64,000 nucleotides of DNA from Actinomadura sp. NAK00032 (GCF_013364275.1 NZ_CP054932.1:4402001-4466000); one strand, 5' to 3'. Positions 27,272 through 36,077 are shown, numbered from the stretch's first letter. Program-made: numbers and translations. The notes: generated from the letters alone by a model not told the origin.

Positions 27272-27964
27272 GTGAGCACACTGCGAGAGGCCCCGCAGGA
27301 CCGGATATTCACGGTGCCCAACGTCCTCAGCATGGCACGGCTGGTGGGCGTCCCGCTGTTCCTGTGGCTCGTCCTCGTCGAGGCGGACTGGTGGGCGCTC
27401 GGCGTGCTGGTGTTCGCCGGCCTGTCCGACTGGCTGGACGGCAAGCTGGCGCGGGCGCTGAACCAGACGAGCAGGCTCGGGATGGTGCTCGACCCCGCCG
27501 CCGACCGGCTCTACATCCTGGCCACGCTCGTCGGGCTCACGATCCGCGACATCATCCCGCTGTGGCTGGTGGTCGCGCTGGTCGCGCGGGAGTTCGCGAT
27601 CCTGCCGATCGCGCCGATCATCCGGCGGCTCGGGTACGGCGGCACGCTGCCCGTCCACTTCATCGGCAAGGCGGGCACCATGTGCCTGCTGTACGCGTTC
27701 CCGCTGCTGCTGCTCGGCGACCACGACGGCGGCGCGGGGACGGCGGCGAAGGTCGCCGGATGGTCCTTCGCCATCTGGGGGACGGGCCTGTACTGGTGGG
27801 CCGCCGTCCTCTACTGGGCGCAGACGCGGCAACTGGTGCTGGCCGGCCGCGCCGCGCCCCCGGCCTCCGGAGCGGAGCCGGGGCCGGGCCCCGCGCCGGG
27901 CGGGGCCGGTCCGGGGGCGGAACCGGCGGCCGGCGACCAGAAGGGAGCTGAGACCCCCCGATGA
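27272..27964 (+). CDS. CDP-alcohol phosphatidyltransferase (PgsA2-like)
   Basis: A 230-residue membrane enzyme that transfers a phosphatidyl group from CDP-diacylglycerol to an alcohol in phospholipid synthesis. The CDP-alcohol signature is complete: SDWLDGKLARALNQ with LGMVLDPAADR (about residues 49-77), giving DGxxAR and GxxxDxxxD. Hydrophobic segments follow to about residue 195, then a Pro/Gly/Ala-rich tail. In M. tuberculosis the homologue pgsA2 lies just before DUF881 genes; here a nucleotidyltransferase and the mocR/lysE pair stand between. The GTG start at 27272 has GGGGAGG about eleven bases upstream. The stop overlaps the next gene (ATGA), so the two are coupled. Confidence 0.88.
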   Translation: MSTLREAPQDRIFTVPNVLSMARLVGVPLFLWLVLVEADWWALGVLVFAGLSDWLDGKLARALNQTSRLGMVLDPAADRLYILATLVGLTIRDIIPLWLVVALVAREFAILPIAPIIRRLGYGGTLPVHFIGKAGTMCLLYAFPLLLLGDHDGGAGTAAKVAGWSFAIWGTGLYWWAAVLYWAQTRQLVLAGRAAPPASGAEPGPGPAPGGAGPGAEPAAGDQKGAETPR

Positions 27965-30459
27965 AGGCCGTCGTGATGGCGGGAGGCGAGGGGACGCGGC
28001 TGCGTCCGATGACCGCCAACCAGCCCAAGCCGCTGCTGCCGCTCGTCAACCGGCCGATCATGGAGCACGTGCTCCGGCTGCTGAAGCGGCACGGGTTCAG
28101 CGAGACCGTCGTCACCGTGCAGTTCCTGGCCGCGCTGATCCGCAACTACTTCGGCGACGGCGAGGAGCTCGGCATGTCGCTGAGCTACGCCACGGAGGAG
28201 ATCCCGCTCGGCACCGCCGGCAGCGTCAAGAACGCCGAGGAGGCGCTGCGCGACGACCGGTTCCTCGTCATCTCCGGGGACGCGCTCACCGACATCGACC
28301 TCACCGACATGGTGCGGTTCCACAAGGAGAACGACGCGCTCGTCACGATCGGCCTGAAGCGGGTCCCCAACCCCCTCGAGTTCGGCATCATCATCGTCGA
28401 CGACGAGGGCCGGGTCCAGCGGTTCCTGGAGAAGCCCACCTGGGGCCAGGTGTTCTCCGACACCGTCAACACCGGCATCTACGTGATGGAGCCGGAGGTC
28501 CTCGAACACGTCGCGGAGGGCGAGTCCGTCGACTGGTCCGGGGACGTGTTCCCCGAGCTCCTCGCCGAGGGCGCCCGGCTGTTCGGGTACGTGGCCGACT
28601 GCTACTGGGAGGACGTCGGCACCCACGAGAGCTACCTCAAGGCCCAGGCCGACATGCTGTCGGGCCAGGTCGGCATCGAGCTGGACGGCTTCGAGATGTC
28701 CCCGGGCGTGTGGGTGGCCGAAGGCGCCGAGGTGGACGCCGAGGCCGTCCTCAAGGGCCCGCTCTACATCGGCGACTACGCCAAGGTCGAGGCCGGCGTC
28801 GAACTGCGCGAGTACACCGTGCTCGGCAGCAATGTCGTGGTGAAGGAGGGCGCGTTCCTGCACCGGGCCGTCGTCCACGACAACGTGTTCGTCGCGCCGT
28901 CGACGAACCTGCGCGGCTGCGTCGTCGGCAAGAACACCGACATCATGGCCGGCGCCCGCGTCGAGGAGGGCGCGGTCATCGGCGACGAGTGCGTCATCGA
29001 GGCCGAGGCGTACGTCTCCAGCGGCGTGAAGGTCTACCCGTTCAAGACCATCGAGGCCGGCGCCGTCGTCAACACCAGCGTGATCTGGGAGTCGCGCGGG
29101 CAGCGCAACCTGTTCGGGCCGCGCGGCGTGTCCGGGCTCGTCAACGTGGAGATCACGCCCGAGCTGGCGGTGCGGCTCGCCAGCGCCTACGCGACCACGC
29201 TCAAGAAGGGCACCACGGTCGTCACCGGGCGCGACGTCTCCCGCGCCGCCCGCACCCTCAAGCGCGCCGTCAACAGCGCGCTGACCGCCGGCGCCATCAA
29301 CGTCAACGACCTGGAGGCGACGCCGCTGACCGTCGCCCGGTTCGAGACCGGCCGCGAGGACGCCGTCGGCGGCATCTACATCCGCACCACCCTCGGCGAC
29401 CCGCAGGGCGTCGACATCCTGTTCCTGGACGCGGGCGGCGCCGACCTGTCCCAGGCGGCGCAGCGCAAGCTGGAGCGCGTCTTCGGCCGCCAGGAGTACC
29501 GCCGCGCGTTCCCCGGCGAGATCGCCGAGCTCACCTACCCGCCGCGCGTCGTGGAGACCTACACCCGCGACCTGCTGCGCCGCGTCGACATCCGCGGCGT
29601 CCGCGAGGCCGGGCTGAAGATCGTCCTGGACTGCGCGGGCGGCGTCGCCTCGCTCGTCCTGCCGAACCTGCTCGGCAAGGTCGGCGTGGAGGTCCTCACC
29701 CGCAACGCCGGGCTGGACGAGGCGAACCCGACCGAGACGCTCGCCGAGCGGATGCGCGACCTGGAGCGGCTCGGCGAGCTGGTGTCCTCGTCGCGGGCCG
29801 CGTTCGGCGTCCGGTTCGACCCGGTGGGGGAGCGGATCTCGCTGGTGGACGAGAACGGCGAGCTGGTCGGCGACGACCGGGCCCTGCTGGTGATGCTCGA
29901 CCTGGTCGCGGCCGAGCGGCGCGGCGGCCGGGTGGCGCTGCCGGTGACCACGACGCGGGTCGCCGAGCAGGTCTGCCGGTTCCACGGCGTGCAGGTCGAG
30001 TGGACGTCCACGTCCCAGGACGTCCTCACCAAGGCCGCCGCGCAGCCCAGCGTGATCTTCGCGGGGGACGGCCGGGGCGGCTTCCTGATGCCCGAGTTCA
30101 GCGGCACGGTCGACGGGATCGCGGCGTTCGTCCGCCTCGTCGGGCTCGTCGCCCGGACGCGGCTGACGCTGTCCCAGATCGACCGCCGCATCCCCGGCGC
30201 GCACCTGCTGCGCCGCTCCGTCCCGACCCCGTGGGCGGCCAAGGGCAGCGTGATGCGGCACGTCGTGGAGGCCGCCGGCGACCGCGCGATCGACACCACC
30301 GACGGCGTCCGCGTGGTCGAGGACGACGGCCGCTGGGTGCTCGTCCTGCCCGACCCGGCGGAGGCGGTCACCCACCTGTGGGCCGAGGGCCCCGACGCGG
30401 ACGCCGCCCAGGCGCTCCTGGAGGAATGGGCCGCGGTCGTCGAACGCGCCGGCTCCTGA
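27961..30459 (+). CDS. Mannose-1-phosphate guanylyltransferase fused to degenerate phosphomannomutase
   Basis: An 832-residue protein in three parts. Residues 1-235 are a nucleotidyltransferase (GGEGTRLRPMTANQPKPLLP, NTGIYVMEPEVLEHV), making an NDP-sugar, probably GDP-mannose. Residues 245-355 are left-handed beta-helix hexapeptides. Residues 375-832 have the phosphohexomutase fold, but its active-site motifs are altered: the phosphoserine loop is replaced by a GGIYIRTTLGDPQ segment near 470, and the metal loop DGDGDR reads RFDPVGERI near 617. It is therefore probably not an active mutase and may be regulatory. Known actinobacterial homologues share this layout. Translation is coupled to the phosphatidyltransferase gene (four-base overlap). 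GDP-mannose feeds phosphatidylinositol mannoside and glycan synthesis. Confidence 0.88.
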   Translation: MKAVVMAGGEGTRLRPMTANQPKPLLPLVNRPIMEHVLRLLKRHGFSETVVTVQFLAALIRNYFGDGEELGMSLSYATEEIPLGTAGSVKNAEEALRDDRFLVISGDALTDIDLTDMVRFHKENDALVTIGLKRVPNPLEFGIIIVDDEGRVQRFLEKPTWGQVFSDTVNTGIYVMEPEVLEHVAEGESVDWSGDVFPELLAEGARLFGYVADCYWEDVGTHESYLKAQADMLSGQVGIELDGFEMSPGVWVAEGAEVDAEAVLKGPLYIGDYAKVEAGVELREYTVLGSNVVVKEGAFLHRAVVHDNVFVAPSTNLRGCVVGKNTDIMAGARVEEGAVIGDECVIEAEAYVSSGVKVYPFKTIEAGAVVNTSVIWESRGQRNLFGPRGVSGLVNVEITPELAVRLASAYATTLKKGTTVVTGRDVSRAARTLKRAVNSALTAGAINVNDLEATPLTVARFETGREDAVGGIYIRTTLGDPQGVDILFLDAGGADLSQAAQRKLERVFGRQEYRRAFPGEIAELTYPPRVVETYTRDLLRRVDIRGVREAGLKIVLDCAGGVASLVLPNLLGKVGVEVLTRNAGLDEANPTETLAERMRDLERLGELVSSSRAAFGVRFDPVGERISLVDENGELVGDDRALLVMLDLVAAERRGGRVALPVTTTRVAEQVCRFHGVQVEWTSTSQDVLTKAAAQPSVIFAGDGRGGFLMPEFSGTVDGIAAFVRLVGLVARTRLTLSQIDRRIPGAHLLRRSVPTPWAAKGSVMRHVVEAAGDRAIDTTDGVRVVEDDGRWVLVLPDPAEAVTHLWAEGPDADAAQALLEEWAAVVERAGS

Positions 30460-30480
30460 CGGCGCGCTCCTGGGGGCGGG

Positions 30481-31818
30481 TCAGTCGACGGGCGTGTCGT
30501 CGGGGCTCCCGGCGGCGATCTCGGCCAGGACGTCCAGCGCGCGCGCCAGGGTCTCCAGGGGCGGCGACGCCAGGCCGACGCGCACCGCGCGGGGCGCCGC
30601 GCCCGTCCCCACGACGAAGGCCGCGGCCGGGGTGACGGCGATCCCGCGCCGCGCGGCCGCCGCCACGAACGTCTCCGCCCGCCACCGCGGCGGCAGGTCC
30701 CACCAGCGGAAGTAGGCGGGCGGCCCGGCGGGGGCGGCGTCCGCGAGCCGCTCGGCGGCGAGCGCGGCGCGGGCCGCGGCGTCCGCGCGCTTGGCGCGGG
30801 TCACCGCCGCGACCGTCCCGTCGGTGATCCAGCCGGTCGCCGCCTCCAGCGCGAACCGCGCCGGCCCCCACGCGCCCGACCGCAGCGCCGCCGCGACCCG
30901 TCCGGCCAGCGGGGCGGGCGGCACGGCGAAACCGACGCTGAGGCCGGGTGCGAGGCGCTTGGACAGGCTGTCGACCAGCACGGTGCGTTCCGGCGCCAGC
31001 GCCGCCAGCGGCTCCGGCGCGTCCGCGTCGAGGAACGCCCAGACGCGGTCCTCGACCGCGGGGAGGCCGAGCCGCTCCAGGACGGCGGCGAGCTCGGCGC
31101 GGCGGTGCGCGGGCATCGTCGTCCCGCACGGGTTGTGCAGGGTCGGCTGGACGTAGAGCGCGCCGACCGGCGCGGCGCGGTGCGCGGCGGCGAGCGCGTC
31201 GGGCCGCAGCCCGTGCTCGTCGGCCGCGACCGGGACGAGCGTGACGCCGAGCCGGGCCGCGATGCCCTTGACCACCGGGTACGTCAGCGCCTCCACGGCC
31301 ATCCGCCCGCCGGGCGGGACGAGCGCCGCCACGGCCCCCGCGACCGCCTGCCGCCCGCTCCCGGCGAACAGGACGCGGGACGGGTCGGGGCGCAGGCCGG
31401 GCGCCGCGAGCAGCGCGGCGGCGGCCTCCCGGGCGGCGGCGGTCCCCGCGACGCCGACCGGGCCGAGCGCCCCGGCCGCGACGTCCCGGCGCGTGAGCCG
31501 CTCCAGCCCGGCGGCGAGCAGCGGGCCCTGCTCGGGCACCAGCGGGTAGTTCAGCTCCAGGTCGATGCGGGCGCCCGCCGGCTCGGCCAGCGCCGGGTCG
31601 GCCGGCCGCGGCGCGGCGCGCACGAACGTGCCGCGCCCGACCTCCCCGACCACGAGGCCGCGCCGCCCGAGCTCCCGGTAGACGCGGCCCGCCGTGGAGG
31701 CCGCGATGCCGCGCCGCCGGGCGAACGCCCGCTGCGGGGGCAGCCGGTCGCCCGGCCGCAGCCGCCCCGCCGTGATGTCGGCGGCCACCTCGTCGGCGAC
31801 CCGGCGGAAGTCCTCCAC
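30481..31818 (-). CDS. MocR-type regulator (GntR HTH fused to aminotransferase fold)
   Basis: A 445-residue MocR-family regulator. The N-terminal GntR winged helix (residues about 5-75: LRPGDRLPPQRAFARRRGIA, then STAGRVYRELGRRGLV) is joined to a fold-type I aminotransferase domain. The pyridoxal phosphate lysine is in VLVDSLSKRLAPGLSVGFAV. These proteins bind PLP and sense amino acids or vitamin B6. I chose GTG at 31818 because AAGGGAG precedes it; a TTG at 31848 is in frame but lies over the operator repeat. It is divergent from the LysE exporter, its likely target. A 10-bp inverted repeat spans the shared promoter region. Confidence 0.88.
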   Translation of the reverse strand: MEDFRRVADEVAADITAGRLRPGDRLPPQRAFARRRGIAASTAGRVYRELGRRGLVVGEVGRGTFVRAAPRPADPALAEPAGARIDLELNYPLVPEQGPLLAAGLERLTRRDVAAGALGPVGVAGTAAAREAAAALLAAPGLRPDPSRVLFAGSGRQAVAGAVAALVPPGGRMAVEALTYPVVKGIAARLGVTLVPVAADEHGLRPDALAAAHRAAPVGALYVQPTLHNPCGTTMPAHRRAELAAVLERLGLPAVEDRVWAFLDADAPEPLAALAPERTVLVDSLSKRLAPGLSVGFAVPPAPLAGRVAAALRSGAWGPARFALEAATGWITDGTVAAVTRAKRADAAARAALAAERLADAAPAGPPAYFRWWDLPPRWRAETFVAAAARRGIAVTPAAAFVVGTGAAPRAVRVGLASPPLETLARALDVLAEIAAGSPDDTPVD

Positions 31819-31832
31819 GGCCTCTCCCTTAC

Positions 31833-31895
31833 ATTGCACCGAGATCAATTCCTCTTATTGTACTGAGTAATGCCCGGATCTAGTATCGGTGCAAT
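31833..31895. promoter_or_regulatory. Divergent mocR/lysE promoter with inverted repeat
   Basis: Plus strand: TTGTAC (31858-31863), a 17-base spacer and TAGTAT (31881-31886) form a promoter whose start would fall at about 31893, next to the lysE ATG, so lysE mRNA is probably leaderless. On the minus strand TACAAT (complement of 31857-31862) is a -10 for mocR overlapping that -35. Two copies of ATTGCACCGA in inverted orientation (31833-31842 and 31886-31895) flank the region and are likely MocR operators. Confidence 0.75.
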
Positions 31896-32532
31896 GATCT
31901 CGCTCACCGCCGCCGCGGCCGTCGCCGCCTTCGCCCTCGGGCTCGTGCTGACCCCCGGGCCGAACATGATCTACCTGGTGTCGCGGACGGTGACGCAGGG
32001 CCGCCGCGCCGGGCTCGTCTCGCTCGGCGGCGTCGCGGCCGGCTTCCTGCTCTACGTCGCCGCCGCCACCGCCGGGCTCACCGCCGTCTTCGCGCTCGTC
32101 CCCGCCCTCTACACGGCGATCAAGCTCGGCGGGGCCGCCTACCTGCTGTGGCTCGCCTGGCAGGCGGTGCGGCCCGGCGGCACGGCCGTGTTCGCGCCCC
32201 GCGAGCTCCCCGCCGACCCGCCGCGCCGGCTGTTCGCCATGGGCCTCGTCACCAACCTGCTCAACCCGAAGATCGCGATCCTGTACGTCTCACTGCTGCC
32301 GCAGTTCGCCGACCCCGCGCGCGGGCGCATCGCCCTCCAGATCATGCTGCTCGGCCTCATCCAGATCACCATCGCGATCACCGTGAACGGCCTCATCGTG
32401 CTCGGCGCCGGCGGCATCGCGGACTTCCTCGCCCGCCGCCCCGGCCGGCGGCGCGTCCAGCGCTACCTGATGGGCTCGGCCCTGGCCGGGCTCGCCGTCC
32501 ACATCGGCCTCCACCGGCCCGCCGCCGCCTGA
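31894..32532 (+). CDS. LysE-family amino acid exporter
   Basis: A 212-residue membrane translocator of the LysE/RhtB family, exporting amino acids. The family start ALGLVLTPGPNMIYLVSRTV (residues 13-32) and about six hydrophobic segments are clear, with GGAAYLLWLAWQAVR and GLVTNLLNPKIAILYVSLLP in the middle. The ATG at 31894 coincides with the predicted transcription start. It is divergent from a MocR regulator, the common arrangement for exporters controlled by amino acid level. Substrate unknown. Confidence 0.9.
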   Translation: MISLTAAAAVAAFALGLVLTPGPNMIYLVSRTVTQGRRAGLVSLGGVAAGFLLYVAAATAGLTAVFALVPALYTAIKLGGAAYLLWLAWQAVRPGGTAVFAPRELPADPPRRLFAMGLVTNLLNPKIAILYVSLLPQFADPARGRIALQIMLLGLIQITIAITVNGLIVLGAGGIADFLARRPGRRRVQRYLMGSALAGLAVHIGLHRPAAA

Positions 32533-32573
32533 CCCGGCTGCCGCGGCCCGCCGTCCCTTGCCATGATGGGGCG

Positions 32574-33461
32574 GTGATCGCACGACGGGACGGCCCCGGC
32601 GGCCGGCGGCGCCCCGACGCCTCCATGTCGCTCCTCGCCGACCTCATCGCCGGCAAGCTCCTCGACCACGGCTACGCCGAGGCCGCGGCCCGCCGCGCCG
32701 CCGGCCCCCGCCCCGCCCGGCGGCGCCCGCTGCGCGGTACCGGCGTCCTGCTCGTGCTCGTCCTCGCCGGGACGCTCATCGCCGTCGCCGGCGTCCAGGT
32801 GCGCGAGGGCGAGCCCGGCGCGGCCGAGCGGCGGTCCCGGCTGGTCGGGGAGATCCGCGCCCGGACCGCCGAGACCGACGCCCTGCAGCGCCGCCTCGAC
32901 CGGGTCCGGGCCGACACCGAGCGGCGCCGCGAGGCCGCGCTCGCCCGCAGCGACGAGGGGCGCCGCGTCCGGCGGCGGCTGGCCCGGGCCGGCGCCGCCG
33001 CGGCCGCGCTGCCCGCCGCCGGCGCCGGGATCGTGGTCACGCTCGCCGACGCCCCGCGCCCCGGCCCCGGCGCGCCCGGTGCGCGGCGGCCCGCCGCCGA
33101 CGCCGGACGGGTCTATGATCAGGACCTCCAGGTGCTGGTCAACGGGCTCTGGGCGGCGGGCGCCGCGGCGATCGGCGTCAACGGCCGGCGGCTCGCGCCG
33201 ACCACCGCGATCCGCTCGGCCGGTGAGGCGATCCTGGTCGACTACCGGCCGCTGACCGGCCCCTACGAGGTCACGGCGCTCGGCGACCCGGACCGCCTGC
33301 GGGACGCGTTCGCGGGCTCGGCCGCCGACCGGCGGCTCGCCGCGCTCCGCGCGCGGTTCGGGCTCCGGTACGGCGTCCGCGGCACGTCCGCGGCCCGGCT
33401 GCCCGCGGCGGGCACGGTCCGGCCGCGGTACGCCGGCCCCCGCCCGGAGGACGGCCAGTGA
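32574..33461 (+). CDS. DUF881 family membrane-anchored protein
   Basis: A 295-residue protein with one N-terminal membrane helix (about residues 58-80, VLLVLVLAGTLIAVAGVQVR) and an extracytoplasmic DUF881 domain preceded by a coiled-coil-like Arg/Glu-rich segment (RLVGEIRARTAETDALQRRL, about 98-117). The domain end has NGLWAAGAAAIGVNGRRLAP and the ILVDYRPLTGPYEVTALGDP stretch. M. tuberculosis Rv1823 and Rv1825 are homologues in the same cluster. No molecular function is established. ATG at 32625 (SLLADLIAG) is an alternative start. Sixteen bases separate it from the small basic protein gene. Confidence 0.86.
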   Translation: MIARRDGPGGRRRPDASMSLLADLIAGKLLDHGYAEAAARRAAGPRPARRRPLRGTGVLLVLVLAGTLIAVAGVQVREGEPGAAERRSRLVGEIRARTAETDALQRRLDRVRADTERRREAALARSDEGRRVRRRLARAGAAAAALPAAGAGIVVTLADAPRPGPGAPGARRPAADAGRVYDQDLQVLVNGLWAAGAAAIGVNGRRLAPTTAIRSAGEAILVDYRPLTGPYEVTALGDPDRLRDAFAGSAADRRLAALRARFGLRYGVRGTSAARLPAAGTVRPRYAGPRPEDGQ

Positions 33462-33477
33462 GCGGGAGGGGGCGGGG

Positions 33478-33810
33478 ATGATCGCGCTGATCGGGCTCGT
33501 CATCGGCGTGGCGCTCGGCCTCGTCCTGCGGCCGGACGTGCCGCTCTGGCTGCAGCCCTACCTGCCGATCGCGATCGTGGCCGCGCTCGACGCCATGGTC
33601 GGCGGCGTCCGGGCCCGGCTGGAGGGCATCTTCGACGAGCGGGTCTTCGTGGTCTCCTTCGTCGGCAACACCCTCATCGCCGCGCTGATCGTCCTGCTCG
33701 GCGACCAGCTCGGCGTCGGCTCGCAGCTGTCCACCGGCGTCGTGGTCGTGCTCGGCATCCGGATCTTCGCCAACGCGGCCGGCATCCGGCGGAAGCTGTT
33801 CGGCGCATGA
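33478..33810 (+). CDS. Small basic protein (DUF1290)
   Basis: A 110-residue membrane protein of the small basic family. Three hydrophobic segments (about 3-20, 25-40 and 58-80) and the conserved AIVAALDAMVGGVRARLEGI and VSFVGNTLIAALIVLLGDQL stretches identify it. In firmicutes and actinobacteria it lies between DUF881 genes, near ftsZ in some or near garA in others, but its function is not established. The ATG of the next DUF881 gene overlaps its stop by four bases. GGGGCGGGG lies just upstream of its own ATG. Confidence 0.9.
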   Translation: MIALIGLVIGVALGLVLRPDVPLWLQPYLPIAIVAALDAMVGGVRARLEGIFDERVFVVSFVGNTLIAALIVLLGDQLGVGSQLSTGVVVVLGIRIFANAAGIRRKLFGA

Positions 33811-34508
33811 CCGGCGAGCACCCGGACGAGCCGCGGAAGGGAACCGCGTCGCCGCGCGGCCCGCTGCGGCCCCGCGCCCGCCGCCTCGCCGCCGGGCTGC
33901 TGTGCCTCGTGCTCGGCTTCGCGGCCGTCGCGCAGGTCCGCTCGACGCGCCGGGACACCGCCTTCGCCACCGCGCGGCAGGACGAGCTCGTCGAGATCCT
34001 GGCCGATCTGGGACAGCGGTCCGAGCGGCTGCGCAGCGACCTCGGCGACCTGGAGGCCACCAGGGCGCGGCTGGAGCGCGACGCCGAGGGCGGCACCGCG
34101 CTGGAGGAGGCCCGGGAGCGGGCGACGGCCTACGGCATCCTCGCCGGGACGCTCCCGGCCGAGGGGCCCGGCATCGAGCTGCTGATCCAGGACCCCGGGC
34201 ACCGGGTCAGGGCGGTCAACCTGCTGGACGCGCTGCAGGAGCTGCGCGACGCCGGCGCCGAGGTCGTCCAGATCAACGACGTCCGCGTCGGCGTCGACAC
34301 CTACTTCCTGGACGACCGGGGCGGTGTCGGGGTCGACGGGCGGCTTTTGACCGCCCCCTACCGGTTCCTGGCCATCGGCGACCCCCACACGATGGCCACC
34401 GCGCTCAACATCCCGGGGGGCCTCGTGCGGACGCTGCGGGGCGCCGGAGCCACCGTCCTGATCACCCCGCGCGCGAAAGTGGCCGTCGGCGCGGTACGGT
34501 CTCCCTAG
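33807..34508 (+). CDS. Second DUF881 family protein
   Basis: A 233-residue paralogue of the gene at 32574, with a single helix (about residues 27-43, LAAGLLCLVLGFAAVAQV), a coiled-coil segment (ELVEILADLGQRSERLRSDL, then ATRARLERDAEGG) and the DUF881 core: EGPGIELLIQDPGHRV, LRDAGAEVVQINDVRVGVD and the C-terminal ALNIPGGLVRTLRGAGATV. It is translationally coupled to the small basic protein. The DUF881-small basic-DUF881 trio is conserved across actinobacteria and probably forms a membrane complex; that is inference from gene order. Confidence 0.87.
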   Translation: MTGEHPDEPRKGTASPRGPLRPRARRLAAGLLCLVLGFAAVAQVRSTRRDTAFATARQDELVEILADLGQRSERLRSDLGDLEATRARLERDAEGGTALEEARERATAYGILAGTLPAEGPGIELLIQDPGHRVRAVNLLDALQELRDAGAEVVQINDVRVGVDTYFLDDRGGVGVDGRLLTAPYRFLAIGDPHTMATALNIPGGLVRTLRGAGATVLITPRAKVAVGAVRSP

Positions 34509-34815
34509 AGGGAACGAACGGGGGGACCGGGCGGCCCGCATCCAGCGTCGCGATGGCGGCGGTCCGCGCGGCGGCGTAGACCTGCGATCATCGACGAATG
34601 TAGTTTGGTGCGGTCGGTTCACCGCCCCGGTTGACCCCTCGGGTGATAGCCGCGTAAGTTGCGGCGACCGTCGCGTGAACGGGCGGTGAGTTGGACCGTG
34701 GTCGGGGGCGGGTCCCCGGCATGGGTTGGGTGAAGGATGCGCGTGGCGCAGGCGGCTCCCGCTGCGGCGGGGCGTCCGCGTGCGGCACGCCGATGGTAGG
34801 AGGCCGAGCCGATCG
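34509..34815. other. Intergenic region before the FHA gene
   Basis: About 300 bases without a supported gene. In the homologous M. tuberculosis cluster gcvH lies here; no gcvH is present. TTGACC (34631-34636) with TAAGTT (34655-34660), 18 bases apart, is a weak promoter candidate for the FHA gene. Short open frames here show no family features. Confidence 0.6.
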
Positions 34816-35352
34816 ATGCCGAGCGTCTACTGCACGCAGTGCGGTCACGCCAACCCGGATGATGCCCGTTTCTGCTCGAACTGCGGCACTCCGCTGACCC
34901 GGAGTCCGGCCGCGCCGCCGCCGTACCGCGAGTCGCCCGGCGAGTCCACGTCCACGATCTCCATCGGCGGGTTCGAGGCGCTGGACACCGACACCGGCGC
35001 CGAGGAGCAGGCCGGCCCCGACCAGATGGCGATGGAGGCGCTGCCCCCGGGCACCGCGCTCCTCGTCGTCAAGCGCGGGCCGAACGCGGGCAGCCGCTTC
35101 CTGCTCGACAAGGACCGCACGTCCGCGGGGCGGCACCCCGAGAGCGACATCTTCCTGGACGACGTCACCGTGTCCCGGCGGCACGCCGAGTTCGCCCGCC
35201 AGGGCGGCACCTTCTCCGTCCGGGACGTGGGCAGCCTCAACGGCACCTACGTCAACCGGCAGCGGATCGACCAGGCCGGCCTGTCCGGCGGCGACGAGGT
35301 GCAGATCGGCAAGTTCCGGCTGGTGTTCCTGACCAACCCGGCGCACGGCTGA
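34816..35352 (+). CDS. Zinc-ribbon FHA domain protein (GarA-like)
   Basis: A 178-residue cytoplasmic protein. Residues 4-28 are a zinc ribbon, CTQCGHANPDDARFCSNCG, followed by a linker with ESTSTISIGGFEALDTDTGA, which resembles the N-terminal Thr motif phosphorylated by Ser/Thr kinases PknB and PknG in GarA. The FHA domain occupies about 80-170 (RTSAGRHPESDIFLDDVTVS, RRHAEFARQ, VRDVGSLNGTYVNRQRI). M. tuberculosis GarA (Rv1827) controls 2-oxoglutarate and glutamate metabolism through these features. The zinc ribbon is an addition not found in the mycobacterial protein. GGAGG lies about twelve bases upstream of the ATG. It precedes the FtsR-like gene by 11 bases. Confidence 0.9.
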   Translation: MPSVYCTQCGHANPDDARFCSNCGTPLTRSPAAPPPYRESPGESTSTISIGGFEALDTDTGAEEQAGPDQMAMEALPPGTALLVVKRGPNAGSRFLLDKDRTSAGRHPESDIFLDDVTVSRRHAEFARQGGTFSVRDVGSLNGTYVNRQRIDQAGLSGGDEVQIGKFRLVFLTNPAHG

Positions 35353-35363
35353 CGGGAGGGGCG

Positions 35364-36077
35364 TTGAACGCGGAGCCGGCCCGGTCCCAGATGACGATCG
35401 GGGACGTGCTCGGGCTGCTGCGGCCCGACTTCCCCGACATCACCATCTCCAAGATCAGATTCCTGGAGTCGGAGGGCCTCGTCGAGCCGGAGCGCAGCCC
35501 CGCCGGCTACCGCAAGTTCGGCTCCGCCGACGTGGAGCGGCTCCGCTTCGTCCTCACCGCGCAGCGCGACCACTACATGCCGCTGCGCGTGATCAGGCGG
35601 CATCTGGAGGCCCGCGACCGCGGCGAGAGCGTCCCGGCGCTCGGCGCCCGCGAACCGGGCCGGCGCCCCCGCACCCTGGTCGCCGCCGACACCACGGCGG
35701 CCGACCCGCCCGTCCGCCTCACCCGCCGCCAGCTCCTCGACGGCGCCGGCATCGACGAGGCGCTCCTCGCCCGCCTGGAGGAGTACGGGCTCGTCCACCG
35801 CACCGGCGCCCACTACGAGGGCGAGGCCCTCGGCATCTGCCGGGTCGCCGCCGAGCTCGAGGAGTACGGCTTCGAGGTCCGGCACCTGCGCGCCGTGAAG
35901 GCCGCCGCCGACCGCCAGGTCGGCCTGATCGAGCAGATGGTCGCGCCGCAGCTGCGCCGCCGCAGCCGCGGCGCCCACGAGGAGGCCGCCGAGACCGCCC
36001 GCGAGATCGCCGCGCTGTCGGTCCGGCTCCATGCCGCCCTGGTCAGCGCGGGTCTGCGCGAAAGCCTCGACCACTGA
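35364..36077 (+). CDS. ftsR: MerR-family regulator, FtsR-like
   Basis: A 237-residue regulator matching Rv1828/FtsR, a MerR-type activator of cell division genes in corynebacteria. The N-terminal HTH domain (about residues 9-80) includes MTIGDVLGLLRPDFPDITIS, KIRFLESEGLVEPERSPAGY and DHYMPLRVIRRHL. A C-terminal region (about 110-237) holds LTRRQLLDGAGIDEALLARL and a helical tail. The TTG at 35364 has GGAGG four bases upstream; ATG at 35391 is an alternative. It lies directly after the GarA-like gene as in mycobacteria. Confidence 0.87.
   Translation: MNAEPARSQMTIGDVLGLLRPDFPDITISKIRFLESEGLVEPERSPAGYRKFGSADVERLRFVLTAQRDHYMPLRVIRRHLEARDRGESVPALGAREPGRRPRTLVAADTTAADPPVRLTRRQLLDGAGIDEALLARLEEYGLVHRTGAHYEGEALGICRVAAELEEYGFEVRHLRAVKAAADRQVGLIEQMVAPQLRRRSRGAHEEAAETAREIAALSVRLHAALVSAGLRESLDH

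Noticed and set aside
34509..34815. Possible gcvH between DUF881 and garA, expected from synteny
   Set aside because: No frame has the lipoyl-lysine motif or the length of about 125 residues; the open frames are short and low-complexity.
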